DNA of 64,000 bases from CAG-488 sp051881315. Its GTDB lineage: Bacteria; Bacillota; Clostridia; Oscillospirales; Acutalibacteraceae. Numbering within the stretch: position 1 is the first letter of the stretch; every line of letters begins with the position of its first letter. Location of the stretch: assembly GCA_051881315.1 (NCBI GenBank), contig JBJEPQ010000063.1, positions 1-64,000 on the forward strand, given 5' to 3'. Position numbers and translations under genes: made by a program. Under the pieces are notes generated by a model. It saw only the letters and a program-made list of their open reading frames with translations. It was not told the DNA's origin and made no database searches. Shown here in pieces: positions 24,765 to 32,307 of this stretch.

Positions 24765-24766
24765 TT

Positions 24767-25417
24767 ATGTTGAATATAGATGAGCTTAAATTTGACGAAA
24801 AGGGACTTATCCCTGCCGTTGTTGTTGATTCGATCACCAAAAAGGTGCTGACCGTCGCTTATATGAACAGGGAAAGCCTTGAAATTTCTATGGAAAAGGG
24901 ACTGACCTGCTTCTGGAGCCGTTCAAGGCAGGAGCTTTGGCTCAAGGGCGAAACAAGCGGAAATTATCAGCACATCGTGAGCATCACCGCCGACTGTGAC
25001 AATGACGCACTCGTTGTCGTTGTTGAAAAGGACGGACCTGCCTGCCACACGGGAAGCGATTCCTGCTTTACAAAGCCTGTTTATCAGAGCGAGAAGCTTC
25101 AGGAATTCAGCTTGCAGGGACTTTACGACCTGCTTGTCGGCAGAAAGACGGATAAGCCCGAAGGCTCCTACACGACTTATCTTTTTGAAAAGGGCATTGA
25201 CAAGATACTTAAAAAGGTCGGCGAGGAGTGCACCGAGGTCATCATCGCAGGCAAGGCGGACGACAAGAAAGAAACTGTTTACGAGCTTGCCGATCTTGCA
25301 TATCACGCAATGGTGCTTATGGTTGAAATGGGCATAACCGTCGAGGACGTTCACCGTGAGCTTGCCTCACGCCACATTATCGACCACAAGGTCAAGCAGG
25401 AAAAAATGACGAAGTAA
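24767..25417 (+). CDS. hisI: Bifunctional phosphoribosyl-AMP cyclohydrolase / phosphoribosyl-ATP pyrophosphatase
   Basis: Steps two and three of histidine synthesis in one protein of 216 residues (HisIE). The N-terminal cyclohydrolase half has CFWSRSRQELWLKGETSG and the zinc motif ADCDNDALVVVV...CHTG. The C-terminal half (from about residue 120) is a pyrophosphohydrolase: LFEKGIDKILKKVGEECTEV. The ATG at 24767 leaves 9 bases after GAGG (24754-24757); the ATG at 24761 leaves only 3 but would give an ATGA overlap with hisF, so either is possible. It is the last gene of the operon, followed by a strong terminator. Confidence 0.94.
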   Translation: MLNIDELKFDEKGLIPAVVVDSITKKVLTVAYMNRESLEISMEKGLTCFWSRSRQELWLKGETSGNYQHIVSITADCDNDALVVVVEKDGPACHTGSDSCFTKPVYQSEKLQEFSLQGLYDLLVGRKTDKPEGSYTTYLFEKGIDKILKKVGEECTEVIIAGKADDKKETVYELADLAYHAMVLMVEMGITVEDVHRELASRHIIDHKVKQEKMTK

Positions 25418-25423
25418 AAATTC

Positions 25424-25457
25424 AAGACCGCTCGGATAAAAAATTCCGAGCGGTCTT
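25424..25457. terminator. Terminator of his operon (bidirectional)
   Basis: A perfect 13-bp stem (AAGACCGCTCGGA, 25424-25436, with 25445-25457) with an A/T-rich loop, between the convergent hisI and M23 genes. Confidence 0.85.
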
Positions 25458-25462
25458 GTGCT

Positions 25463-26182
25463 TTATTCTGCTGTGGCGGAGTCGGACATCAGGTTGAGGG
25501 CTTTGACCGGATCGACGGTTTTGTCATCCACGGTTATTTCGAGGTGGACGTGAACTCCGTCCTCTTTTTCGGCAGGAATTTCAACAACCGTTCCGATAAC
25601 CTGTCCCTGCTTGACCGATGCGTCCTTTTGCAGAGCAGATTTAACGCCGCAGTATTTCGCCGTCAGTCCGTTGCCGTGCTTGATCTCTATCACTTCGCCC
25701 CAGAGTGCGTCGCTGTAAACTGCCGTAACGCTGCCGTCATTGATCGCAACGGCGTTGTCGCCGATGTTGCCCGTGACGTCAATGCCGTCGTGTATTCGCC
25801 AGTCGTCCATCGTCTTTGAATAAACCATATTGCCGTCGCTGAAGCTCTTGCCGACATTTGAGTCAAGCGGCAGGAGGTATCTGCCCGTGTAAGGTCTGTT
25901 GAGGTCATCGACAGTCGATTTTTCTGCCGTGGTCGTCTCGTCATCATCTCTTTCGTCGGGGATTCCCGTTGCAGGCATATTCGCTTGATGCTCCGAGGTT
26001 GTTCTATCCATTGTAACTGAGTAGAAGCCTGTTTCACCCTCCTGAGGAAGAACGTTTCTTATCTTTGAGAGGTTATATATCACGGAGGCAACGCCGACGA
26101 TTGCAATTACAAGCGACATAACGACCGCATAAAAAATCTTGGAATTCAGCAGTTTTGATTCTTTACCCTTTTTGTTGTTCAT
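25463..26182 (-). CDS. Membrane-anchored M23 family metallopeptidase (SpoIIQ-like layout)
   Basis: 239 residues: basic N-terminus, one transmembrane helix (about 16-38, IFYAVVMSLVIAIVGVASVI), a Thr/Asp/Glu-rich linker (about 60-100), then a LytM/M23 domain. Zinc ligands are plausible in WRIHDGIDV (H..D) and in VHVHLEI (HxH), so it may be an active endopeptidase against peptidoglycan cross-bridges. The single-helix plus M23 layout and size resemble SpoIIQ of Clostridia, which acts in forespore engulfment, but no other sporulation gene is in this window, so that role is only a possibility. Monocistronic. Confidence 0.85.
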   Translation of the reverse strand: MNNKKGKESKLLNSKIFYAVVMSLVIAIVGVASVIYNLSKIRNVLPQEGETGFYSVTMDRTTSEHQANMPATGIPDERDDDETTTAEKSTVDDLNRPYTGRYLLPLDSNVGKSFSDGNMVYSKTMDDWRIHDGIDVTGNIGDNAVAINDGSVTAVYSDALWGEVIEIKHGNGLTAKYCGVKSALQKDASVKQGQVIGTVVEIPAEKEDGVHVHLEITVDDKTVDPVKALNLMSDSATAE

Positions 26183-26249
26183 ATTATCTCCTCCAATTTC
26201 TCATCAAAAATAGTTTTGTCAGCTATTTTAAAAAATATTCCGAAAAATC

Positions 26250-26277
26250 TTGACAAAATAAAATTCGGTGGTATTAT
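26250..26277 (+). promoter_or_regulatory. Promoter of AbrB-ABC operon
   Basis: TTGACA (26250-26255) and TATTAT (26272-26277) with 16-base spacing, about 39 bases before the AbrB-type start codon. Confidence 0.75.
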
Positions 26278-26315
26278 AAGTAAGAAAAGTAATACTTGTG
26301 TTACGGAGGGATAAT

Positions 26316-26519
26316 ATGAATAAAAACGACAATTTTATTGCAACAGTAAAAATAGGACCGAAAGGGCAGATTGTAATTCCTAAAGAGGTCAGGGAGATGT
26401 TCGGACTTGAATCGGGCGATTCGCTGGTGCTTCTGGCGGATAAAAGCAGGGGAATTGCCCTGCAAAGGGCGGAATGTCTGAACGAAATCGTTCATCAGAT
26501 TGTAGAAAAACGCAGGTGA
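26316..26519 (+). CDS. AbrB/SpoVT-like (swapped-hairpin) transcriptional regulator
   Basis: A 67-residue DNA-binding protein of the AbrB/MazE fold: VKIGPKGQIVIPKEVREMFGLESGDSLVLL is the signature (here cited by its ends, V11 to L40 approximately). The ATG at 26316 follows GGAGGG; a TTG 18 bases earlier has no site. It lies 5 bases before an ABC ATPase gene in the same operon, so it most likely controls that exporter. This AbrB-ATPase-permease arrangement is seen in Clostridia. A toxin partner is absent, arguing against an antitoxin role. Confidence 0.87.
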   Translation: MNKNDNFIATVKIGPKGQIVIPKEVREMFGLESGDSLVLLADKSRGIALQRAECLNEIVHQIVEKRR

Positions 26520-26524
26520 CAGAA

Positions 26525-27277
26525 ATGGAAGTTCTGAGAGTTGACGGTCTTTGCAAAAAATATCCCGAATTTGAGCTGAAAAATGTTTCTTTCAGGCTGG
26601 AAAGCGGTCAGATCATGGGCTTTGTCGGCAGGAACGGAGCAGGTAAAAGCACGACGATAAAAGCGATGCTGAATATGATACACTCGGAGTCGGGCTGTGC
26701 GGAAATTTTGGGAATGAACGTTGCGGAAAATGAAACCGAGTGCAAAAAGAATATCGGCGTAGTCTACGGCGGAATAAATTTTTACCCGAAGAAGAAACTT
26801 TCGGTGATAAAAAATACCGTCAAATCCTTCTACGGCGAAAGCTGGGACGAAGAAAAGTATAATAAGTATATAAACCTGTTTTCGATCGACGACCGAAAAA
26901 CCGCAGACGAGCTTTCTTCGGGCATGAAGATAAAGTTCCTGATTGCTCTTGCCCTGTCCCACGGCGCAAAGCTCTTGATTTTTGACGAGCCGACGAGCGG
27001 ACTTGATCCCGTTTCCCGTGACGATATCTGCCGCCTTTTCCAAAGCCTTGTTAAAAGCGGAGAACGTGCAATATTTTTCTCAACCCATATAGTTTCCGAT
27101 CTTGAAAAGTGTGCAACCCATATTACCTATATCAGAAACGGCGAGATTGCCGAATCCCTGCCGATAGGTGAAATGCTTGAGAAATATTCGGAGCTGAAGC
27201 CTGACGGAAAGCCGTCGCTTGAGGAAATTATCGTCAGCCTGGAAAGGACGGATTACGATGACGAAATATTTGATTAA
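26525..27277 (+). CDS. ABC exporter ATP-binding protein
   Basis: 250 residues with Walker A GRNGAGKSTTIKA near residue 38, signature ELSSGMKIKFLIAL and Walker B LLIFDEPTSGLD. The architecture is that of bacteriocin/drug or Na+ exporters with a separate ABC-2 permease. The ATG at 26525 follows AGGTG. The signature is SSGMK rather than SGGQ, a frequent variant in this exporter family. The end overlaps the permease start by 20 bases. Confidence 0.9.
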   Translation: MEVLRVDGLCKKYPEFELKNVSFRLESGQIMGFVGRNGAGKSTTIKAMLNMIHSESGCAEILGMNVAENETECKKNIGVVYGGINFYPKKKLSVIKNTVKSFYGESWDEEKYNKYINLFSIDDRKTADELSSGMKIKFLIALALSHGAKLLIFDEPTSGLDPVSRDDICRLFQSLVKSGERAIFFSTHIVSDLEKCATHITYIRNGEIAESLPIGEMLEKYSELKPDGKPSLEEIIVSLERTDYDDEIFD

Positions 27278-27902
27278 AAAGGAATTTTTGCTTACGGCTC
27301 ATCCTATGACATACGTATTTATGTTTTTCGGAGTGATGTTACTTATTCCGAGTTATCCTTATTACATCACATTCTTTTATGTAACGCTCGGTCTTTTCTT
27401 TTCATTTATGAACGGACGCGAGAACAGGGATCTGTATTTTAACGCAATTCTTCCCGTTTCAAAGAAAGACACCGTCAGGTCAAAAACCGCTTTTGTCTGG
27501 ATAGTTGAAATAATATCCGTTGTTTTTTCCGTTCCGTTTGCATTGATAACCCAAAAGATCAATCCCAACGGCTCAAATCTGGCGGGAATTGAAGCGAACG
27601 TTGCTTTTTACGGCTTGTCGCTGATTATGCTTGCTCTGTTCAATGCCGTATTTCTGTGCAGTTTTTTTAAAACCGCATATAAGGCCGGCAAGGCGTTTCT
27701 TTTCGCTTGCATACCGACTGCCCTGTTTATTGCGGCGGCAGAGGTTGCCGACCATATGCCCGTTGTCGGAGATTTCCTTGAGGGCAAGGGCGGACAGCTT
27801 GTTCAGCTCCCGGTTTTATTCGTCGGAATTGCCGTTTTTGCGGCTTCCTTCTTCGCTGTAAACAAGCAATGTGCAAAAAAATTCGAAAAAGTTGATTTAT
27901 AA
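27258..27902 (+). CDS. ABC-2 type permease subunit
   Basis: A 214-residue membrane protein with about six hydrophobic helices (first at MTYVFMFFGVMLLIPSYPY, last near residue 190) and a short basic C-terminus. It is encoded directly after its ATPase and overlaps it by 20 bases; the ATG at 27258 follows GGAAAGGACGG. Family assignment rests on size, topology and context. The exported substrate is unknown; self-protection against peptides or membrane stress are typical roles. Confidence 0.82.
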   Translation: MTKYLIKKEFLLTAHPMTYVFMFFGVMLLIPSYPYYITFFYVTLGLFFSFMNGRENRDLYFNAILPVSKKDTVRSKTAFVWIVEIISVVFSVPFALITQKINPNGSNLAGIEANVAFYGLSLIMLALFNAVFLCSFFKTAYKAGKAFLFACIPTALFIAAAEVADHMPVVGDFLEGKGGQLVQLPVLFVGIAVFAASFFAVNKQCAKKFEKVDL

Positions 27903-27913
27903 GAAAAAAAGAC

Positions 27914-27942
27914 TTGATTTTTAACGTCTGTTATGTTATTAT
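27914..27942 (+). promoter_or_regulatory. Promoter of lysine riboswitch operon
   Basis: TTGATT (27914-27919) and TATTAT (27937-27942), 17 bases apart, about 35 bases before the aptamer. Confidence 0.7.
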
Positions 27943-27976
27943 GTGAAAAATTAAAATACGGATCTGCGGATCCAAC

Positions 27977-28148
27977 AATGGTAGAGGCGCATCGAGCTAT
28001 CAGTAACGGATATTTTTCAAGGCTTTCAGCAAGGCTTACGGTATTCGTGAAAGGAGCCGTTGCCGAAGGCGGTTGAGGCTGAAGACCGTGCTGGTATGTC
28101 GGAATAAGATCCGTCGTACTGTCGCTTATTTTTGCGGAGAGCTATCTT
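27977..28148 (+). promoter_or_regulatory. Lysine riboswitch (L-box) aptamer
   Basis: The conserved L-box blocks occur in order: AGAGGCGC (27983-27990), CAGTAAC (28001-28007), GAAAGGAGCCG (near 28049), GCCGAAGGC (near 28062), ACTGTC (near 28118) and GGAGAGCTATC (28136-28146). The closing P1 helix pairs GGTAG (27980-27984) with CTATC (28142-28146). A terminator follows 47 bases later, and the next gene is dapA, so lysine binding should cause premature termination. Confidence 0.92.
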
Positions 28149-28194
28149 AAATCACTTTGATGTTCAGTGCAACATCGGAGCAGTTTGAATTATG

Positions 28195-28228
28195 AGGTAG
28201 CCGAAGCAGTTCGGTTACCTTTTTTTCG
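28195..28228 (+). terminator. Lysine riboswitch expression-platform terminator
   Basis: An 11-bp stem (AGGTAGCCGAA with TTCGGTTACCT, one wobble, GCAG loop) is followed directly by eight T residues. Confidence 0.88.
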
Positions 28229-28274
28229 GCGAAAAATGCGTACCATAGGATATTTTTACAAGGAGTTGTTTAAC

Positions 28275-29165
28275 ATGACAGACCACAGCATTTTCAGAGG
28301 AGCGGCGACAGCTCTTGTCACCCCTCTCACAAAGGACGGAGTAGATTACGAAAACTTCGGCAGACTCATCGACTGGCAGATCGAGTCCGGCATTGACGGA
28401 CTTGTAATCTGCGGAACATCGGGCGAAGGCTCAACACTCAGCGACAAGGAACACAGAGAGGCTCTTGAGTTTGCAGTCAAGAGAGCAAACGGAAAGGTTC
28501 CGATGATTGCAGGTACAGGCTCAAACGATATTGCCTACGGCATTGATCTTACAAAATTTGCCTGCGAGATCGGCTATGACGCAGTTCTCGTTGTAACACC
28601 TTACTACAACAAGGCAACTCAGAACGGACTTATCAAATCATATACGGCAATCGCAGACGCAAGCACAAAGCCCTGCATACTCTACAATGTTCCCTCAAGA
28701 ACGGGCGTGAATATTGAGCCTGCAACATACGGCGTGCTTGCCGATCATCCGATGATTCAGGGTATCAAGGAAGCAAACGGCAACATCTCAAAGATCGTTG
28801 AAACGATGGCTGTTGTCGGCGACAGACTTGATCTCTATTCGGGCAACGACGATGAGATTGTTCCTCTTCTTTCCGTCGGCGGATCGGGCGTTATATCAGT
28901 TCTTTCAAACGTATTCCCGAAAGAAACCTCGCTTATGTGCAAGAAGTTCTTTGACGGCGATATCAAGGGTGCTCTCGATCTCCAGTTCAAATATCTTCCG
29001 CTTATCAAGGCTCTCTTCAGCGAGGTCAATCCGATCCCTGTTAAGGCGGCAATGGCGGCAATGGGCTTCGGTGAGGATTATCTCAGACTTCCGCTTACAC
29101 CGATGGAGGACGCACACAAGGCCGTTCTTCTTCAGTGCATGAGAGAGCAGGGACTTGACGTATGA
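28275..29165 (+). CDS. dapA: 4-hydroxy-tetrahydrodipicolinate synthase
   Basis: Condenses pyruvate with aspartate semialdehyde, the first lysine-specific step. 296 residues. Active-site motifs: CGTSGEGSTL, TPYYNKATQNG with the catalytic Tyr, and the Schiff-base Lys in IQGIKEANGNIS near residue 165. The ATG at 28275 follows AAGGAG; a longer frame would start inside the riboswitch terminator region. First gene of the riboswitch operon, with an ATGA overlap with dapB. Confidence 0.96.
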   Translation: MTDHSIFRGAATALVTPLTKDGVDYENFGRLIDWQIESGIDGLVICGTSGEGSTLSDKEHREALEFAVKRANGKVPMIAGTGSNDIAYGIDLTKFACEIGYDAVLVVTPYYNKATQNGLIKSYTAIADASTKPCILYNVPSRTGVNIEPATYGVLADHPMIQGIKEANGNISKIVETMAVVGDRLDLYSGNDDEIVPLLSVGGSGVISVLSNVFPKETSLMCKKFFDGDIKGALDLQFKYLPLIKALFSEVNPIPVKAAMAAMGFGEDYLRLPLTPMEDAHKAVLLQCMREQGLDV

Positions 29166-29899
29166 TAAGGGTTTTAATCAACGGTGCCTGCGGCAGAATG
29201 GGCTGTGAGGTCGTCAAGCTCGTTGACGCCGCAGAAGATATGAAGATTGCGGCAAAGGTCGATAAAATGGCGGATCAGAGCGGCTGTTACAGCGATATCA
29301 ACGACTTTGACGGAGAAGCCGATGTTATAATCGACTTTTCAAACCACCTCGGAACCGCCGAGCTTCTCGACTATGCCGTTAAGAAAAACACCCCCGTTGT
29401 CATTGCGACAACAGGTCACACCGATGAAGAGCTTGCATTGATCGCCAAAGCGGCTGAAAAAATCGCCGTATTTCATTCGGCAAATATGTCGCTCGGCGTT
29501 GCGTTACTTTGCGAGCTTGCAAAAAGAACGGCAGAGGTTATGCCCGACGCCGATATCGAGATAGTCGAAACTCACCATAACCGCAAGCTGGACGCTCCCA
29601 GCGGAACGGCTCTCATGATAGCCAAGGAGCTGAAAAAAATCCGTCAGAAGGCTAAATTTGTCCTCGGCAGATCGGGCAACGGCAAGCGTGAGCCCGATGA
29701 GATCGGCATAAGCGCTGTCCGCCGCGGCAATATCGTCGGCATACACGAGGTTTATGTCTCAACCGACAGTCAGACTATTACCCTCAAGCACGAGGCTCAT
29801 TCAAGAGCGTTGTTTGCCGAGGGCGGAATTTCAGCCGCAAGATTTTTGATCGGCAAAGCGGCTGGTTTATATGATATGAACAGCATCGTTAAAGAATAA
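29162..29899 (+). CDS. dapB: 4-hydroxy-tetrahydrodipicolinate reductase
   Basis: NAD(P)H-dependent reductase of lysine/meso-DAP synthesis. 245 residues. Nucleotide-binding INGACGRMGCEV at the N-terminus and catalytic ETHHNRKLDAPSGTAL near residue 140. It overlaps dapA by 4 bases; ddh follows after 39 bases. Confidence 0.96.
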   Translation: MIRVLINGACGRMGCEVVKLVDAAEDMKIAAKVDKMADQSGCYSDINDFDGEADVIIDFSNHLGTAELLDYAVKKNTPVVIATTGHTDEELALIAKAAEKIAVFHSANMSLGVALLCELAKRTAEVMPDADIEIVETHHNRKLDAPSGTALMIAKELKKIRQKAKFVLGRSGNGKREPDEIGISAVRRGNIVGIHEVYVSTDSQTITLKHEAHSRALFAEGGISAARFLIGKAAGLYDMNSIVKE

Positions 29900-29938
29900 T
29901 CGTACATCACGGTGCATTTGAAAGGATAGATCATCAAT

Positions 29939-30922
29939 ATGATAAGAATAGGTGTTGCGGGATACGGTAATCTCGGCAAGGGCGTTGAAGCTGCGGTCAA
30001 AAATGCCGCAGATATGGAGCTTGTTGCTGTCTTTACCCGCAGAGATCCCGAAAGCGTTAAGATTAAAACAGAGGGAGTTAAGGCTTACAGCTTTGACTCG
30101 ATTGCAGATTTCAAGGACAAGATCGACGTTATCGTCAACTGCGGCGGCAGTGCAACCGATCTTCCTGTTACAACTCCGTCGATAGCGGAGAATTTCAGCG
30201 TGATCGACAGCTTCGACACTCACGCAAGGATCCCCGAACATTTTGCAAATGTTGACGCAAAGGCAAAAGAGGGCGGCAATATCGCTGTTATTTCAGTCGG
30301 CTGGGATCCGGGTATGTTCTCGCTCAACCGTCTTTATATGAATGCGATCCTCCCGAACGGCAAGGATTATACCTTCTGGGGCAGAGGAGTCAGCCAGGGA
30401 CATTCCGACGCTATCAGACGCATTGACGGCGTAGTCGATGCAAGGCAGTACACCGTTCCCGTTGAAAGCGCGGTTGAGAGCGTCAGAAACGGCGAAAACC
30501 CCGAGCTCACAACAAGACAGAAGCACACAAGAGAGTGCTACGTTGTAGTAGAGGAGGGTGCGGACAAGGCAAGGATCGAGAACGAGATCAAGACAATGCC
30601 GAACTACTTTGCAGACTATGACACAACTGTCAACTTCATCTCCCTTGACGAGCTGAAGAAAAATCACAGCGGTATCCCTCACGGCGGCAGCGTTATCAGA
30701 AGCGGCTGTACTGGATTTGACCTTGATACAAAACACACCATCGAATACAGCCTGAAGCTTGAGTCCAACCCCGAATTTACGGGCAGTGTACTCACCGCCT
30801 ATGCAAGAGCCGCCTATAAGCTCAGAGAAAGCGGCGAGACAGGCTGTAAAACGGTGTTTGATATTGCTCCGGCTCTCCTTGTCGATATGGACGGCGACGA
30901 GATCAGAGCGCATATGTTATAA
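29939..30922 (+). CDS. ddh: meso-diaminopimelate dehydrogenase
   Basis: NADP-dependent enzyme that makes meso-DAP from tetrahydrodipicolinate in a single step, replacing the succinylase, acetylase or aminotransferase routes. 327 residues, matching the family. GVAGYGNLGKGVE is the dinucleotide site; SVGWDPGMFSLNRLY, WGRGVSQGHSDAIRRIDGV and IPHGGSVIRSG are typical. Together with DapA, DapB and LysA it completes the dehydrogenase pathway in one operon. Confidence 0.94.
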   Translation: MIRIGVAGYGNLGKGVEAAVKNAADMELVAVFTRRDPESVKIKTEGVKAYSFDSIADFKDKIDVIVNCGGSATDLPVTTPSIAENFSVIDSFDTHARIPEHFANVDAKAKEGGNIAVISVGWDPGMFSLNRLYMNAILPNGKDYTFWGRGVSQGHSDAIRRIDGVVDARQYTVPVESAVESVRNGENPELTTRQKHTRECYVVVEEGADKARIENEIKTMPNYFADYDTTVNFISLDELKKNHSGIPHGGSVIRSGCTGFDLDTKHTIEYSLKLESNPEFTGSVLTAYARAAYKLRESGETGCKTVFDIAPALLVDMDGDEIRAHML

Positions 30923-30945
30923 TTACCAACGAAAGGATTTTTAAA

Positions 30946-32241
30946 ATGATTTGCGACAACCTCAGTATAAATGAAAAAGGACACCTTGTGTTTGCAGGAC
31001 GGGACACGGTCGAGCTTGCCGAAAAATACGGTACGCCTGCATACATTATGGATGAGGAGAAAATAAGAGAAAAATGCCGTATCTACAAAAAAGCAATGTC
31101 GGAATTTTTCGGCGGCGGCTCTTTTCCTCTTTTTGCCAGCAAATCATTGTGCTTCAAGCAGATTTACAGGATAATGAAAGAGGAGGGTATGGGCATCGAC
31201 GTTGTTTCGCCGGGCGAGCTTTACACGGCGGCAAGCGCAGGCTTCCCTCTTGAAAATGCTTATTTTCACGGCAACAACAAAACGGGCAGAGACATCGCCT
31301 ATGCGATGGATAATGCGATCGGTTACTTCGTCTGCGACAACTGCGACGAGCTTCGTGCGATCGACCGCCATGCCGCTAAAAGGGGAATAAGACAGAAGCT
31401 TCTGCTTCGCCTTACTCCGGGCATTGATCCTCACACCCACGCAAAAATTTCCACCGGTCAGGTTGACTCAAAGTTCGGTACGGCTATCGAAACAGGACAG
31501 GCGGACGAGCTTGTTCGTCTTGCCCTCTCTTTGCCGAATGTCGAGCTGAGAGGCTTCCATTGCCATATCGGATCGCAGATTTTTGAATACAAGCCGTTCA
31601 GCGACGCCGCAAAGATAATGATTGATTTCATTGCAAAAATAAAGGCTGAGCAGGGCTACGAGGCTCAGACGCTCAATATCGGCGGAGGAATGGGCGTGCG
31701 TTATGTCGAGAGCGATCCTGAGATCGACTATGCGGCGAATATCAGAAGCCTTGCCGAAATAATTCGCTCGGAATGTGCTCAAAAAGATGTTAATATGCCG
31801 CAGATTCTTATGGAGCCGGGAAGAAGCATTGTTGCCGACGCAGGAATTACCCTTTACACCGTCGGAGCAAAGAAAGAAATACCCGGATTTAAGAATTACG
31901 TTTCCATTGACGGCGGTATGCCCGACAATCCGAGATATGCGATGTATCAGTCGGCATATACGGTTTATGTTGCAAACAGAATGGACGAGCCTGCCGACTA
32001 TGAATGTACGATTGCAGGCCGATGCTGTGAAAGCGGCGATCTCATTCAGGAAAACGTGCATATTCCCGAAGCTCAGAGGGGCGATATTCTTGCCGTGCTG
32101 ACAACGGGCGCTTATAATTACGCAATGTCGTCGAATTATAATGCGATTGCAAAGCCGCCGGTAATCATGCTCACAAAGGACAGCGAGTACATTGCCGTCA
32201 AGCGTGAGAGTTTTGAGGATATGACCTCCTGCCAGCTTTAA
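30946..32241 (+). CDS. lysA: Diaminopimelate decarboxylase
   Basis: PLP-dependent decarboxylation of meso-DAP to lysine. 431 residues. Catalytic PLP-Lys in LFASKSLCF near residue 65; GFHCHIGSQIF; glycine-rich NIGGGMGVRY; LMEPGRSIVADAG; and GRCCESGDL with the active-site Cys from the partner subunit. Last gene of the lysine operon, followed by a terminator. Confidence 0.96.
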   Translation: MICDNLSINEKGHLVFAGRDTVELAEKYGTPAYIMDEEKIREKCRIYKKAMSEFFGGGSFPLFASKSLCFKQIYRIMKEEGMGIDVVSPGELYTAASAGFPLENAYFHGNNKTGRDIAYAMDNAIGYFVCDNCDELRAIDRHAAKRGIRQKLLLRLTPGIDPHTHAKISTGQVDSKFGTAIETGQADELVRLALSLPNVELRGFHCHIGSQIFEYKPFSDAAKIMIDFIAKIKAEQGYEAQTLNIGGGMGVRYVESDPEIDYAANIRSLAEIIRSECAQKDVNMPQILMEPGRSIVADAGITLYTVGAKKEIPGFKNYVSIDGGMPDNPRYAMYQSAYTVYVANRMDEPADYECTIAGRCCESGDLIQENVHIPEAQRGDILAVLTTGAYNYAMSSNYNAIAKPPVIMLTKDSEYIAVKRESFEDMTSCQL

Positions 32242-32255
32242 TAAATAATAACAAT

Positions 32256-32292
32256 AGGGCAGTTTCACCGAGAAGTGAAACTGCCCTTAACC
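32256..32292. terminator. Terminator of lysine operon (bidirectional)
   Basis: A perfect 13-bp stem (AGGGCAGTTTCAC, 32256-32268, with 32275-32287), then TTAACCTTTTT. It lies between convergent lysA and the dockerin-protein gene. Confidence 0.85.
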
Positions 32293-32307
32293 TTTTTGTT
32301 TGTTTTG

